DNA from: Marilutibacter penaei
Lineage (GTDB): Bacteria > Pseudomonadota > Gammaproteobacteria > Xanthomonadales > Xanthomonadaceae
Length of the DNA: 64,000 nt
Direction: 5' to 3'
Assembly: GCF_014145395.1 (NCBI RefSeq)
Contig: NZ_JACHTE010000003.1
Span: forward strand, 124,001 to 188,000
Part shown: piece after piece, positions 11,914 through 19,764 of the stretch
Layout: each line of letters begins with the position of its first letter
How positions within the stretch are numbered: position 1 is the stretch's first letter
Position numbers and translations under genes: made by a program
Notes under the pieces: generated by a model
Seen by the model: only the letters and a program-made list of their open reading frames with translations
Databases searched by the model: none
What the model was told of the DNA's origin: nothing

Positions 11914-12504
11914 ATGGAACAGGTTCTGTATCTCATCGTTGGCGCGGCCTTGACCTGGACGTTCTACTTCGTCCAGCGAAGGGTCGAGCGCCGGCGCAGC
12001 ACCGACGCCATCGACCGGCACCAGCGCCTTCTTGCGCTGAAGCAGGGCCTGGAGTCCGCCGACACCAGCGTCGAGGACCTGCGCCGGTTCGAGAACCGCC
12101 TGCTCGGACGTGCCGAGACCGCCGCGCGGCTGGCCGACAACTGGTTCACCAAGGCCGAAGCGCTGGCTCGCCATGCTGGCGACGAGGGCACCACGGTCAC
12201 CGACATCGACCGCGAAGCGATGGCCGCGGTGCGTGAGGCCGATGCCACCCTCGAGGTGCTCGTCCGCCACCTGCGCCGGCAGCTCGACGGGGAAGCCCTG
12301 CAGACCTTCGAGCAGGCGCACGCGCGATGGCTGGAATACCGCGAGCGCTACGCGCGCTTCGTCGCCGCCTCGTACTCGGGCGGTGCACTGCGCCCGCTGA
12401 TCCACGCCGTCACCCTCGAAAGCGTGACCCTCGCCTGGATCAACGAACTGGAAATGCAACTCGGCGACGAGGACGAGACCGACCTGGAGGACGCCCCGGC
12501 GTGA
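11914..12504 (+). CDS. Membrane-anchored protein with LprI-like (DUF1311) C-terminal domain
   Basis: A 196-residue protein. Residues 3-22 form a single N-terminal hydrophobic anchor, followed by a long charged helical stretch (about 25-130), then a region that resembles the lysozyme-inhibitor LprI family: ARWLEYRERYARF, SYSGGALRPLIHA, and a helix ending NELEMQL. The Cys pair of classical LprI proteins is absent, so the assignment is to the fold rather than to inhibitor function. No operon partner is obvious. Confidence 0.65.
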   Translation: MEQVLYLIVGAALTWTFYFVQRRVERRRSTDAIDRHQRLLALKQGLESADTSVEDLRRFENRLLGRAETAARLADNWFTKAEALARHAGDEGTTVTDIDREAMAAVREADATLEVLVRHLRRQLDGEALQTFEQAHARWLEYRERYARFVAASYSGGALRPLIHAVTLESVTLAWINELEMQLGDEDETDLEDAPA

Positions 12505-12637
12505 ATGCGGCTCCCCGGCAGGAGCGGGGGATGCCGCGCATGCGGGTGGCCGGCCTCGCGGTGGGGCGCCCGGCGCTCTTGCGCCGGCGCACACGAGGGG
12601 GCTGTTAGGGTAGTCGCCCCCCGAACAGGAGCCCACC

Positions 12638-13180
12638 GTGAACGTCAGCCCATCCGAAGTCGTTACTTTCTGGCGCGATGCCGGCGTCGAACGCTGGTTC
12701 GGCAAGGACGAGACCTTCGACGACATGTGCGAGATGGCCTTCGAGGACGCCGTCGAGGACGCCGCCGCAGGCAAGGCCGAACACTGGATGGACTCGGCCG
12801 AGGGCGCGCTCGCCCTGGTCCTGCTGCTCGACCAGATGCCGCGCAACATCCACCGGGACAGTGCCCAGGCCTATGCGCACGACGCGCTTGCGCGCCAGTA
12901 TGCCGACCAGGCCATCGAGCGCGGCTATGACGTTGAGGTCGATCCAACCCTGCAGGTGTTCTTCTACCTGCCGTTCGAGCACTCCGAGGACCTCGAGGAC
13001 CAGCAGCGCTCGGTGGAGCTGCACCAGAACCTGGTGGGCGAGGACGCCGACAAGTGGGCCGTGCTGCACAAGGACATCATCGAGCGCTTCGGCCGCTTCC
13101 CGCACCGAAATGCCGTGCTTGGCCGCGAGACCACGGCCGAGGAGCAGGCCTGGCTGGATGCCGGCGGCTTCAAGGGCTGA
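12638..13180 (+). CDS. DUF924 family protein
   Basis: A 180-residue soluble helical protein. Family marks are the early VTFWRDAGVERWFGKD, the central LVLLLDQMPRNIHRDSAQAYA, the YLPFEHSEDLEDQQRSV block and the C-terminal ERFGRFPHRNAVLGRETT. These residues are strongly conserved in DUF924 proteins across bacteria and eukaryotes, but no activity is known to me. An AACAGGAG ribosome-binding site precedes the ATG. It converges on the glutaredoxin gene, sharing the terminator at 13188-13227. Confidence 0.9.
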   Translation: MNVSPSEVVTFWRDAGVERWFGKDETFDDMCEMAFEDAVEDAAAGKAEHWMDSAEGALALVLLLDQMPRNIHRDSAQAYAHDALARQYADQAIERGYDVEVDPTLQVFFYLPFEHSEDLEDQQRSVELHQNLVGEDADKWAVLHKDIIERFGRFPHRNAVLGRETTAEEQAWLDAGGFKG

Positions 13181-13187
13181 GCCGGCC

Positions 13188-13227
13188 CCTGCAACGAAGA
13201 AGGCGCCGGGCCCGGCCCGACGCCTTC
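13188..13227 (-). terminator. Terminator of the glutaredoxin-rhodanese gene
   Basis: Read on the minus strand, a stem of about 12 bp (AAGGCG-T-CGGGC with GCCCG-G-CGCCTT) is followed by the tail TTCTTCGTTGCAGG. The same tail follows the alanine dehydrogenase terminator at 45281-45317. It may also work for the convergent DUF924 gene. Confidence 0.75.
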
Positions 13228-13252
13228 CTGTCACGCGGTCACGCGGGTGCGA

Positions 13253-14182
13253 TCAGTACTTCGCGATCGCGCCGTCCACGTCCGCCCAGGCATCGATGCC
13301 GCCGGTGACGTTGTAAACCTCCCGGAAGCCGAGGCCGCGGAAATGTTCCGCGGCCTGCGCGCTGCGCTGGCCGTGGTGGCAGAGGAACGCAATCGGTGTC
13401 GCCTTGTCGAGCGCTTCGAGCGCCTTGATCCCATCGCCGTCGATGTCCGAGAACGCCACGTTGACCGAGGCCTGCGCGCGCTCGGCCGCCGGGCGCACGT
13501 CGACCAGGGTGAGCGTGCCCGCGGCCACGCGGGAAGCGGCATCAGCCGGGGCGATGTCGCGCACCTTGGGCGGCGCGTTCGGGTTCTCGATCACCAGGCC
13601 GCGGCCGCGCTCGTCGTCGACCCAGTCGATCGACAGGCCGTCCGCGCGGCGCACGCCGGCGACGTCGAACTGCAGGCGCAGGCCATCGAGCTCCACCGCG
13701 ATCGCGTTGGCATCGGCCGGCGCGAGCTGGAGCCGGGCCTGGAAACGCGGATCGACCTCGACCTGCACCGCATAGCCGGCACCGGCGCCTTCGGCCGCTT
13801 CGCGCAGCATCTTCAGCGCCGACGGCGTCACCGTGATCGTCGGCGGGCTGCGGTCGGGTGCCGGTAGGCCCAGCGCCGCGTGCAGCTCACCGGAATTCAG
13901 CATCTGCTCGACGATGTCGCTGCCGCCGACCAGCTCGCCGCCGATGTAGAGCTGCGGGATCGTCGGCCACTCGCCGTAGACCTTGATGCCTTCGCGCAGC
14001 TCCGGGTCGGAGAGCACGTCGACGTGGGCGTAACCCTGCGGCAGCAGGCTGTTCAGCGCGCCCGAGGCCTTCGCGGAGAAGCCGCACTGGGGGGCATCCG
14101 GGGCGCCCTTCATGAACAGGACGACCGGGTTCGACTGCAACAGGGACTCGATGCGCGAACGCACGGCGGGGTCGAGGGACAT
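13253..14182 (-). CDS. Monothiol glutaredoxin (CGFS) - IscA-like - rhodanese fusion protein
   Basis: 309 residues in three parts. Residues 1-105 are a Grx4-type monothiol glutaredoxin with the CGFS active site (Cys33) and WPTIPQLYIGGELVGGSDI, which in the family binds a [2Fe-2S] cluster with glutathione. Residues about 115-205 resemble an A-type (HesB/IscA) scaffold, including ITVTPSALKML and ENPNAP, but lack its three Cys ligands. Residues about 215-309 are a rhodanese domain with catalytic Cys268 in FLCHHGQRS. Related triple fusions occur in Xanthomonas (from memory). Likely role: Fe-S cluster delivery with sulfur handling. The degenerate middle domain is the odd feature. Confidence 0.9.
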   Translation of the reverse strand: MSLDPAVRSRIESLLQSNPVVLFMKGAPDAPQCGFSAKASGALNSLLPQGYAHVDVLSDPELREGIKVYGEWPTIPQLYIGGELVGGSDIVEQMLNSGELHAALGLPAPDRSPPTITVTPSALKMLREAAEGAGAGYAVQVEVDPRFQARLQLAPADANAIAVELDGLRLQFDVAGVRRADGLSIDWVDDERGRGLVIENPNAPPKVRDIAPADAASRVAAGTLTLVDVRPAAERAQASVNVAFSDIDGDGIKALEALDKATPIAFLCHHGQRSAQAAEHFRGLGFREVYNVTGGIDAWADVDGAIAKY

Positions 14183-14268
14183 CGGGCTACCTTCGTCTGG
14201 CGTGGGGTGTGGTCGGAACGTGGGGGCGGTGCGCCGGGGATGCAAGCGCGACCGGGGTAGGATGCCGC

Positions 14269-15069
14269 ATGCGCCCTGAAGACCGCCTGCACCAATGTCC
14301 CCGCCATCCCTGGGCCTGGGCGTGGCTGTTCGGCGCCTCGCAGCTGGGGGTGGCCGCTCTGTGGTGGGCCGGGGGCTGGCGCTGTGGATTGCCGGCGCTG
14401 GCACTGAGCCACCTGGCGATGGTCTGGGGCACGCTGAAGCCGCAGTCGCGGCTGTTCGGTCCCGTATTGGACCGTCTGGAGACGGAGGAGAAGGTGGTCT
14501 GGCTGACCATCGACGACGGCCCTTCGGACGAGACGCCTGCGGTGCTCGACCTGCTGGAACGCCATGGGGCGCGCGCGACGTTCTTCATGGTCGGCGCGCG
14601 CGCGGCGGCACGGCCCGACCGCGTCCGCGAGGTGCTCCGGCGCGGCCACGAGGTCGGCAACCACAGCCTCGACCATCCCTCGGCGCGCTTCTGGATGCTG
14701 GGGCCGCGGGCCATGCGGCACCAGGTGGAAGACGGGCAGGCCGCGCTGGCCGCCATCACCGGCAGGCCGCCGCGCTGGTTCCGCGCGGTCGTCGGCATGG
14801 CCAATCCCTTCGTGCATGCGCCACTGAAAGACCTGGGCCTGGCCCGGGTGGCCTGGAGCGCACGCGGCTTCGACGCGGTCGCGTCGGACCCGACGCAAGT
14901 AGTCGCGCGCATCGAGCGCGACCTCGCGCCCGGCGCGATCGTCCTGCTGCACGAAGGCGCTGCGCATGGCCGGAACCTCGAGACGCTGGCGCTGCTGCTG
15001 CAGCGTCTGGACGCGCTGGGTTACCGCGCCGTCATCCCGGACGCGTCGCCAGCACCCGCCAGTTGTTGA
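14269..15069 (+). CDS. Polysaccharide deacetylase (NodB homology) family protein
   Basis: 266 residues. Two N-terminal hydrophobic segments (about 17-33 and 38-53) would anchor it in the inner membrane. The NodB domain has LTIDDGPSDETP (catalytic Asp and metal Asp), the metal-binding GNHSLDHPS, and the late IVLLHEGA strand with the supporting His. Substrate not readable; relatives deacetylate N-acetyl sugars in envelope polymers. The start at 14269 is preferred over an ATG at 14209 because the upstream extension lacks conserved features. Its 3' end overlaps the convergent methyltransferase by 38 bases. Confidence 0.88.
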   Translation: MRPEDRLHQCPRHPWAWAWLFGASQLGVAALWWAGGWRCGLPALALSHLAMVWGTLKPQSRLFGPVLDRLETEEKVVWLTIDDGPSDETPAVLDLLERHGARATFFMVGARAAARPDRVREVLRRGHEVGNHSLDHPSARFWMLGPRAMRHQVEDGQAALAAITGRPPRWFRAVVGMANPFVHAPLKDLGLARVAWSARGFDAVASDPTQVVARIERDLAPGAIVLLHEGAAHGRNLETLALLLQRLDALGYRAVIPDASPAPASC

Positions 15070-15727
15070 AGGGCGTGTTGCCGGACAGCGAGGCGACCTG
15101 CACCTGCAGGCCGGCCGCTTCCAGCCGGCCGCACAACCCTGCCCGGTCCGGATAGCGGTCGGGGCCGGCGGCCATCCAGCCCAGCGCCCGCGAGAACACA
15201 TCGACCGCGCGGGTGACCCGGGCACGGCGGCCGCCATCGTCGAACCCGGTGCGGATCACCAGCACCCCGCCGGGCGGCAGCATGCCGATGCAGGCGTCGA
15301 GCAGGTCGGCATGCGCGTGGGCCGGGACGAACTGCAGCACGTCCAGCAGGGCCACGTCGCCGGTGTGCGTGGGTCGCGACCGGGCCAGGTCGACCGCTTC
15401 GAAGGCAACATCCGCCAGTCCCGCCCGGGCTGCGGCACGCCGGGCACGCGCGACCTTGCCGGCATCGATGTCGACGCCCCGGTAGGGCATCGCTTCGCCG
15501 CCGTCACGCAGGGCGTGCGCCAGCAGGCCCAGGCCGCAGCCGAGGTCGAGCAGTGGCGTCTTCCGGCCGTGCAGTGCCTCCATGACGCCCGGGTAGAGCG
15601 GATCACGCGCGAGCTTGCTGCGCGTGTAGAAGTAGTCCCAGTAGTTGCCCAGTGCACGCTGCGGGCGGTAGGCCGCGGCGATCCGTCCGGCCGTGGCCGG
15701 CGGCAGTGCGCGCGTTTCGTCGCCCAT
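15032..15727 (-). CDS. Class I SAM-dependent methyltransferase
   Basis: A 231-residue protein with motif I LLDLGCGLGLLAHAL, the acidic loop of motif II in YRGVDIDAGK, motif III DVALLDVLQFV and the LLPPGGVLVIRTG post-motif. The substrate is unknown. The N-terminal YWDYFYTRSKLARDPLYPGV segment may shape the acceptor pocket. It lies seven bases downstream of the SGNH lipoprotein gene in the same direction, so cotranscription is likely. It overlaps the 3' end of the deacetylase on the other strand. Confidence 0.85.
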   Translation of the reverse strand: MGDETRALPPATAGRIAAAYRPQRALGNYWDYFYTRSKLARDPLYPGVMEALHGRKTPLLDLGCGLGLLAHALRDGGEAMPYRGVDIDAGKVARARRAAARAGLADVAFEAVDLARSRPTHTGDVALLDVLQFVPAHAHADLLDACIGMLPPGGVLVIRTGFDDGGRRARVTRAVDVFSRALGWMAAGPDRYPDRAGLCGRLEAAGLQVQVASLSGNTPFNNWRVLATRPG

Positions 15728-15733
15728 CGGGTC

Positions 15734-16444
15734 TCAGCGGGCGAGCAGGCCGCGCGCGACCGGGACGGCCTCGCGGGTCCATTCGGCGTACATCGCGGCC
15801 GAGGGGTGCAGGCCATCGTCCGCGACCATGGCCGGCTCGCCACCTCGTGCCCGCGACACCGGGGTGATGTCGACGAAGGCCACGCCCCGCGCGGCGCAGC
15901 GCTCACGCGCGGTCGCATTGAAGGCGTCGATGGCCTGGCCGATGGACTCGCTCCCACGCGTGTCCTCGCGCCCGAACGGGGTCACCCCCCAGTCGGGTAT
16001 CGACAGCACCACCACGCGTTCGGGACGGCCGCCTGCATACGCAATCGCGCGCTGCAGCAGCGCATCGAACTCGTCGCGGTAATTGTCGAGCGGACGGTTC
16101 CGATACTGGTTGTTCACGCCGATCAGCAGACTGACGAAGCCCCATTCGCCCAGCGGTTCGGCCGCATCCAGCGCGGTGGCGAGTTCGTCGGTGGTCCACC
16201 CGGTGGTGGCGATGATGCGCGGGTCCGCGAGCGGGAGGCCGTCGGCGCGCAGCGCCGTGGCCAGCTGTACCGGCCATCGGCTCTCCTCGGCCACCGCTTC
16301 GCCGATGGTGTAGCTGTCGCCGAGTGCGAGGTAGGTCGTCATCGGGGCGTCCCGGGTCTCATGGGGGGTGCATGCCGCCAACAGCACCGCGAACAGCAGG
16401 GCCGCGGCCGAGGCCAGCCGCACGGGGCTAGGCGATCGCCGCAC
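15734..16444 (-). CDS. SGNH/GDSL-type esterase lipoprotein
   Basis: 236 residues. Lipoprotein signal with lipobox LLAAC (Cys25), so it is anchored at the periplasmic face of a membrane. SGNH blocks: block I LALGDSYTIGEAV (nucleophile Ser), block II Gly in ATTGWTTDEL, block III GVNNQY (Asn), and block V DDGLHPS (Asp-x2-His). A lysophospholipase/arylesterase-like activity is expected; the natural substrate is not known. Its start overlaps the end of the aminotransferase gene by 17 bases, indicating one operon. Confidence 0.9.
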   Translation of the reverse strand: MRRSPSPVRLASAAALLFAVLLAACTPHETRDAPMTTYLALGDSYTIGEAVAEESRWPVQLATALRADGLPLADPRIIATTGWTTDELATALDAAEPLGEWGFVSLLIGVNNQYRNRPLDNYRDEFDALLQRAIAYAGGRPERVVVLSIPDWGVTPFGREDTRGSESIGQAIDAFNATARERCAARGVAFVDITPVSRARGGEPAMVADDGLHPSAAMYAEWTREAVPVARGLLAR

Positions 16445-17681
16445 GGGTATCGCGACGGGACGCCCCGGCCATGCGGTCGAGCACCCGGTCGATGCGCTCG
16501 AACACTTCGCGCAGCTGCTCCGGCGGCGGCAGCAGGGTCACGCGGAAATGGTTGCGGTAGGGCACGTTGAAGCTGCTGCCGGGCACCACCAGCACGTCCT
16601 CGGACTCCAGCAGCTCGAGCGCGAAGCGGTGGTCGTCGAAGCCTTCCGCTGCCTCGCCCACCACCGACGGGAACGCGTACAGCGCGGCATCCGGGGTGAC
16701 CAGGGCCAGGTGCGGACTGGCCGCGACGGCGTCGACCACGGCGCGGCGCGCCTCATGCAGGCGCCCACCGGGCGCGCACAGCGCGCCGATGGTGTCGTCG
16801 CCCTGCAGCGCCGCCTGCACCGCGAACTGGCCGGGCACATTGGCGCACAGGCGCAGCGCGCCAAGCAGGTCCATCGCATGGTGGAACGCGCCCACCCGCA
16901 TCGGATCGCCCGACAGCACCGCCCAGCCCACGCGCCAGCCGCAGGCGCGGTGCACCTTGCTCAGGCCGCTGAAGGACAGGCAAGGCACGTCGCCGGCGAG
17001 CGGTGCGATCGGTTGGAACGCCGCGTCGTCGTAGAGGATTGCGTCGTAGATCTCGTCGCAGAGCAGCAGCAGGCCATGGCGCTCGGCGATGGCGACGATG
17101 CGTTCGATCAGCTCGCGTGGATAGTTCGCGCCGGTCGGGTTGTTCGGGTTGATCAGCACGATCGCGCGGGTCCGGCTGGACACCAGCGCCTCGATCTCGT
17201 CCGGGTCCGGCAGGAAGCCGTTCGACGGCAGGCAGCGGTAATAGACCGGGCGCCCATCGTTGAGGATGGTCGCCGCCGACCACAGCGGATAGTCCGGCGA
17301 CGGCAGCAGCACCTCGTCACCCGGGTTCAGCAGGGCACGCAGCGACAGGTCGATCAGCTCGCTGACGCCATTGCCGATGAATACGCGCTCCGGGGTCACG
17401 TGCGGGGTGCCGCGTGCCTTGTAGTGCGCGGCGACCGCCTCGCGCGCTTCCGGTAGGCCCTGCTGGTGGGTGTACGGATCGGTCTGGTCGATACCGTCGA
17501 CGATCGCGCGCTGCAGGTGCGCCGGCGCACGGAAGCCGAAGGCCCCCGGGTTGCCGATGTTGAGCTTGATCAGCGTGCGGCCCTGCACCTCCAGCTCGCG
17601 GGCCCGCCGGGCGAGCTCACCACGAATCTCGTAACGGACTTCGGACAGGCGTTCGCGGGTCTTGAGGGGGGCAGCGGGCAT
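16428..17681 (-). CDS. alaA: Alanine aminotransferase AlaA-type, PLP-dependent
   Basis: 417 residues of fold-type I aminotransferase. Visible marks: KLNIGNPGAFGF, the PNNPTGANYP substrate/PLP loop, DEIYDAILYDDA with the PLP-contacting Asp and Tyr, the Schiff-base Lys in SFSGLSKVHRACGWRVGW, and the carboxylate-binding Arg in the HFRVTLLPP segment. It would interconvert pyruvate and alanine with glutamate/2-oxoglutarate. The window also encodes alanine dehydrogenase at 45.4 kb. The gene starts the alaA-lipoprotein-methyltransferase run. Confidence 0.9.
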   Translation of the reverse strand: MPAAPLKTRERLSEVRYEIRGELARRARELEVQGRTLIKLNIGNPGAFGFRAPAHLQRAIVDGIDQTDPYTHQQGLPEAREAVAAHYKARGTPHVTPERVFIGNGVSELIDLSLRALLNPGDEVLLPSPDYPLWSAATILNDGRPVYYRCLPSNGFLPDPDEIEALVSSRTRAIVLINPNNPTGANYPRELIERIVAIAERHGLLLLCDEIYDAILYDDAAFQPIAPLAGDVPCLSFSGLSKVHRACGWRVGWAVLSGDPMRVGAFHHAMDLLGALRLCANVPGQFAVQAALQGDDTIGALCAPGGRLHEARRAVVDAVAASPHLALVTPDAALYAFPSVVGEAAEGFDDHRFALELLESEDVLVVPGSSFNVPYRNHFRVTLLPPPEQLREVFERIDRVLDRMAGASRRDTRAAIA

Positions 17682-17941
17682 CGGCGGGAAGGGGCGGTGT
17701 GAAGGGATGGGCGAAATTTCCGCCAGACTATCCGAATGCGCGGCCGTGTCCAATCAGGACAATGCCGATATGCCGGCGTTGTCCCGAGCTGGATATATGG
17801 CACCGCTCACTGCCAATATTTGCACGGTGCGGATTCCAGTTGTCGATGGCCAGACCTTGTCTTGGGTGCAGACAACGCTGACACCCAAAGTTCTGCGCGT
17901 TAAATGTGGGCGCTGGTGACTCCCTGACCTGGTGAGAGCTG

Positions 17942-19609
17942 TCAGCTCACGTCAGGAAATACCATGCCCATGCAGGTAAAGCTGCCCTCGTGCCACTCGG
18001 TCCTGACGCCATCTGCGTCAGTGAGGCGCGCGCGAAATTCGATGATCTGTTGTTCCGGCGGATCTCCACCGCATCTGAAGGGAAAGAGCAGTGGAGATTC
18101 AGTGCCCATCGTGGGATAGGTGCCATCCTCGCATTCTACGCCGGCAGGGCAGTGAAGTGTTTCTATCTCAATCGTTGCGGGAAGCTGAGGGTAACCTTCG
18201 TAGTGCGCGAGCAACGGCACGTATTTGCCAGGCGGGTTGGATCCAGCGCCAATCATGGGTATGTCAGTGACCCTGAACTCCTTGCATGGTTCTCCCTCGG
18301 CATGCAAGCGATAGCCTTTCTCAACTCCTTTCATTGCGGCTGTACGAAAAGCCGGGTCCTTTAGCGCTGCGGCATCGCTCGGATTGGTATGAAATCCAGA
18401 CTCGACAATCACCGATGGCATTTCGGCCAAGCGATTCTTGCCTTTGTTGTTTGGCTCTGCTGCAGTTGCAACGTAGTAATCTTCGTATGGTCCCTGGGCT
18501 TGGATTAATTCCTTCATGTAGCAGAGAATGCTGTTGCCTAAACTCGAATCGGCAGGACGTCCTGTTTGGTAGTACACGCGAGTCCCGGTGATAGTTGTGT
18601 TCTCTGAGGCATTGGTATGCAGGTGGAGAAGTGTTGCGGCTTTTATATGGTTGGCAAACTTCGGTCGACTGCGAATGTCCTCTAAGGCCTCCCGATTTGC
18701 TTCAGGACTGCTCGGCAAGGAGGCCCATATTTCCGCCTCAGTTGGGAAGGCCGCTTCTAATGCGTAGCGTGCCCCCATTTGCCACCAGGGATGGCCACTT
18801 GCCGTATGCAATTCTGGTGATTGACTACGCGGGCGGGCGATAGCGCCTAACGTTTCGTGACTGCGCTCGATCAACCAGTGGCTGAGTTCGTCCGCGTACG
18901 CTGGTGTAATGAAATCTTCAACTATCCCATTGTGCTGGTCACGCTGGGGGCACCATGGCGTACCACACGCAGAGTCATAATGTAGATAAACGCCGTGTCC
19001 AGCGGCAACGACGACCGTCCCGTTGGTTGTGAATCTGTTGGTATCAGGCTGATAGGAGCGAAGTCGCTCAGGAGGTGCTTCTTCGGGGTAGTAGTGATAG
19101 ATATCCCTGCCCTCGAAAAGGATCTCGACTCCGTTGATCTTCACTACATCTCGAAGTAATTCGTGAGCGGCCATGGAGATCGCTGACATGGCATCCTCGA
19201 AGTCTGCACCTATATAGCGTACGCCTCGGTTGTAGTCTGAGTTGCGCGGTAGATATCCTTTGCCCATGTCTACGATCAACCAAGGCGCGTTGGCGCCCGT
19301 GCCAAACTCGTCGCGGTGTTCGAATCGGGAGGACAAGACGAGAGGATGCATCCCTTGCCCTTCAATGCGCTTCTGTCTGTCAACGGTCCCCTGCAATTCC
19401 GCTTTCAACATTCTTTCCAGCTGAGCACGTTCTGTCTGCTTCATCTGGAAGGGCGATAGCGGTCGTGCCTGACCTTCAGTCTGAGCGATGACTGCCGGAG
19501 CACCCAATGCCAGGGCGAGTACCAACAGAGCGCGACGTAGTCCAGTCCTCATGAGGGGCTTTGCCCTTGAGGGTTTTGGCGAGCGAGACGAGCAGTACAT
19601 AGTAGACAC
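17942..19609 (-). CDS. Exported N-acetylmuramoyl-L-alanine amidase (Amidase_3), atypical composition
   Basis: About 555 residues. An n-region of about 20 residues precedes a signal peptide core (LRRALLVLALALGAPAVIAQ). The amidase domain has the zinc-binding VVAAGHGVYLH and VEDF, the HLHTNAS motif and the catalytic-Glu segment VIVESGFHTNPSDAAAL, so it should cut the MurNAc-L-Ala bond of peptidoglycan. A C-terminal extension of about 100 residues with four Cys follows. The start is a GTG chosen by a perfect AAGGAGGT five bases upstream; ATGs at 19600 and 19552 lack such a site. Codon and base use are visibly AT-richer than both neighbours, suggesting acquisition. Confidence 0.88.
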   Translation of the reverse strand: MSTMYCSSRSPKPSRAKPLMRTGLRRALLVLALALGAPAVIAQTEGQARPLSPFQMKQTERAQLERMLKAELQGTVDRQKRIEGQGMHPLVLSSRFEHRDEFGTGANAPWLIVDMGKGYLPRNSDYNRGVRYIGADFEDAMSAISMAAHELLRDVVKINGVEILFEGRDIYHYYPEEAPPERLRSYQPDTNRFTTNGTVVVAAGHGVYLHYDSACGTPWCPQRDQHNGIVEDFITPAYADELSHWLIERSHETLGAIARPRSQSPELHTASGHPWWQMGARYALEAAFPTEAEIWASLPSSPEANREALEDIRSRPKFANHIKAATLLHLHTNASENTTITGTRVYYQTGRPADSSLGNSILCYMKELIQAQGPYEDYYVATAAEPNNKGKNRLAEMPSVIVESGFHTNPSDAAALKDPAFRTAAMKGVEKGYRLHAEGEPCKEFRVTDIPMIGAGSNPPGKYVPLLAHYEGYPQLPATIEIETLHCPAGVECEDGTYPTMGTESPLLFPFRCGGDPPEQQIIEFRARLTDADGVRTEWHEGSFTCMGMVFPDVS

Positions 19610-19613
19610 GTTG

Positions 19614-19621
19614 ACCTCCTT
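19614..19621 (-). promoter_or_regulatory. Strong Shine-Dalgarno site fixing the GTG start of the amidase
   Basis: AAGGAGGT on the minus strand lies five bases before GTG at 19609. It is the most canonical ribosome-binding site I noticed in the window and argues against the downstream ATG starts. An AT-rich stretch with a plausible -10 (TTATAC) lies further upstream near 19680-19700. Confidence 0.75.
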
Positions 19622-19729
19622 GTTCCTTGTCTGTGCGTGATCAGACTCCTGCAAAAGAAGCGTCACGTCAAATAACTCCGAATTTTGTATAACTTGTTGC
19701 CTAAGCAGCACGCCCCTTCTTCCGTCCGG

Positions 19730-19735
19730 TAGAAT
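19730..19735 (+). promoter_or_regulatory. Putative -10 element of rsgA
   Basis: TAGAAT followed by CC lies 29 bases before the rsgA ATG. The identical TAGAATCC octamer precedes maeB and aceE. No convincing -35 is seen. Confidence 0.35.
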
Positions 19736-19764
19736 CCCGCTAACCGCGATGGTGATCTATTCGT

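Noticed and set aside
17947-19670. TCACGTCA at both ends of the amidase region as attachment-site duplication
   Set aside because: Eight bases around a self-complementary core is expected by chance, and no integrase or transposase is present.
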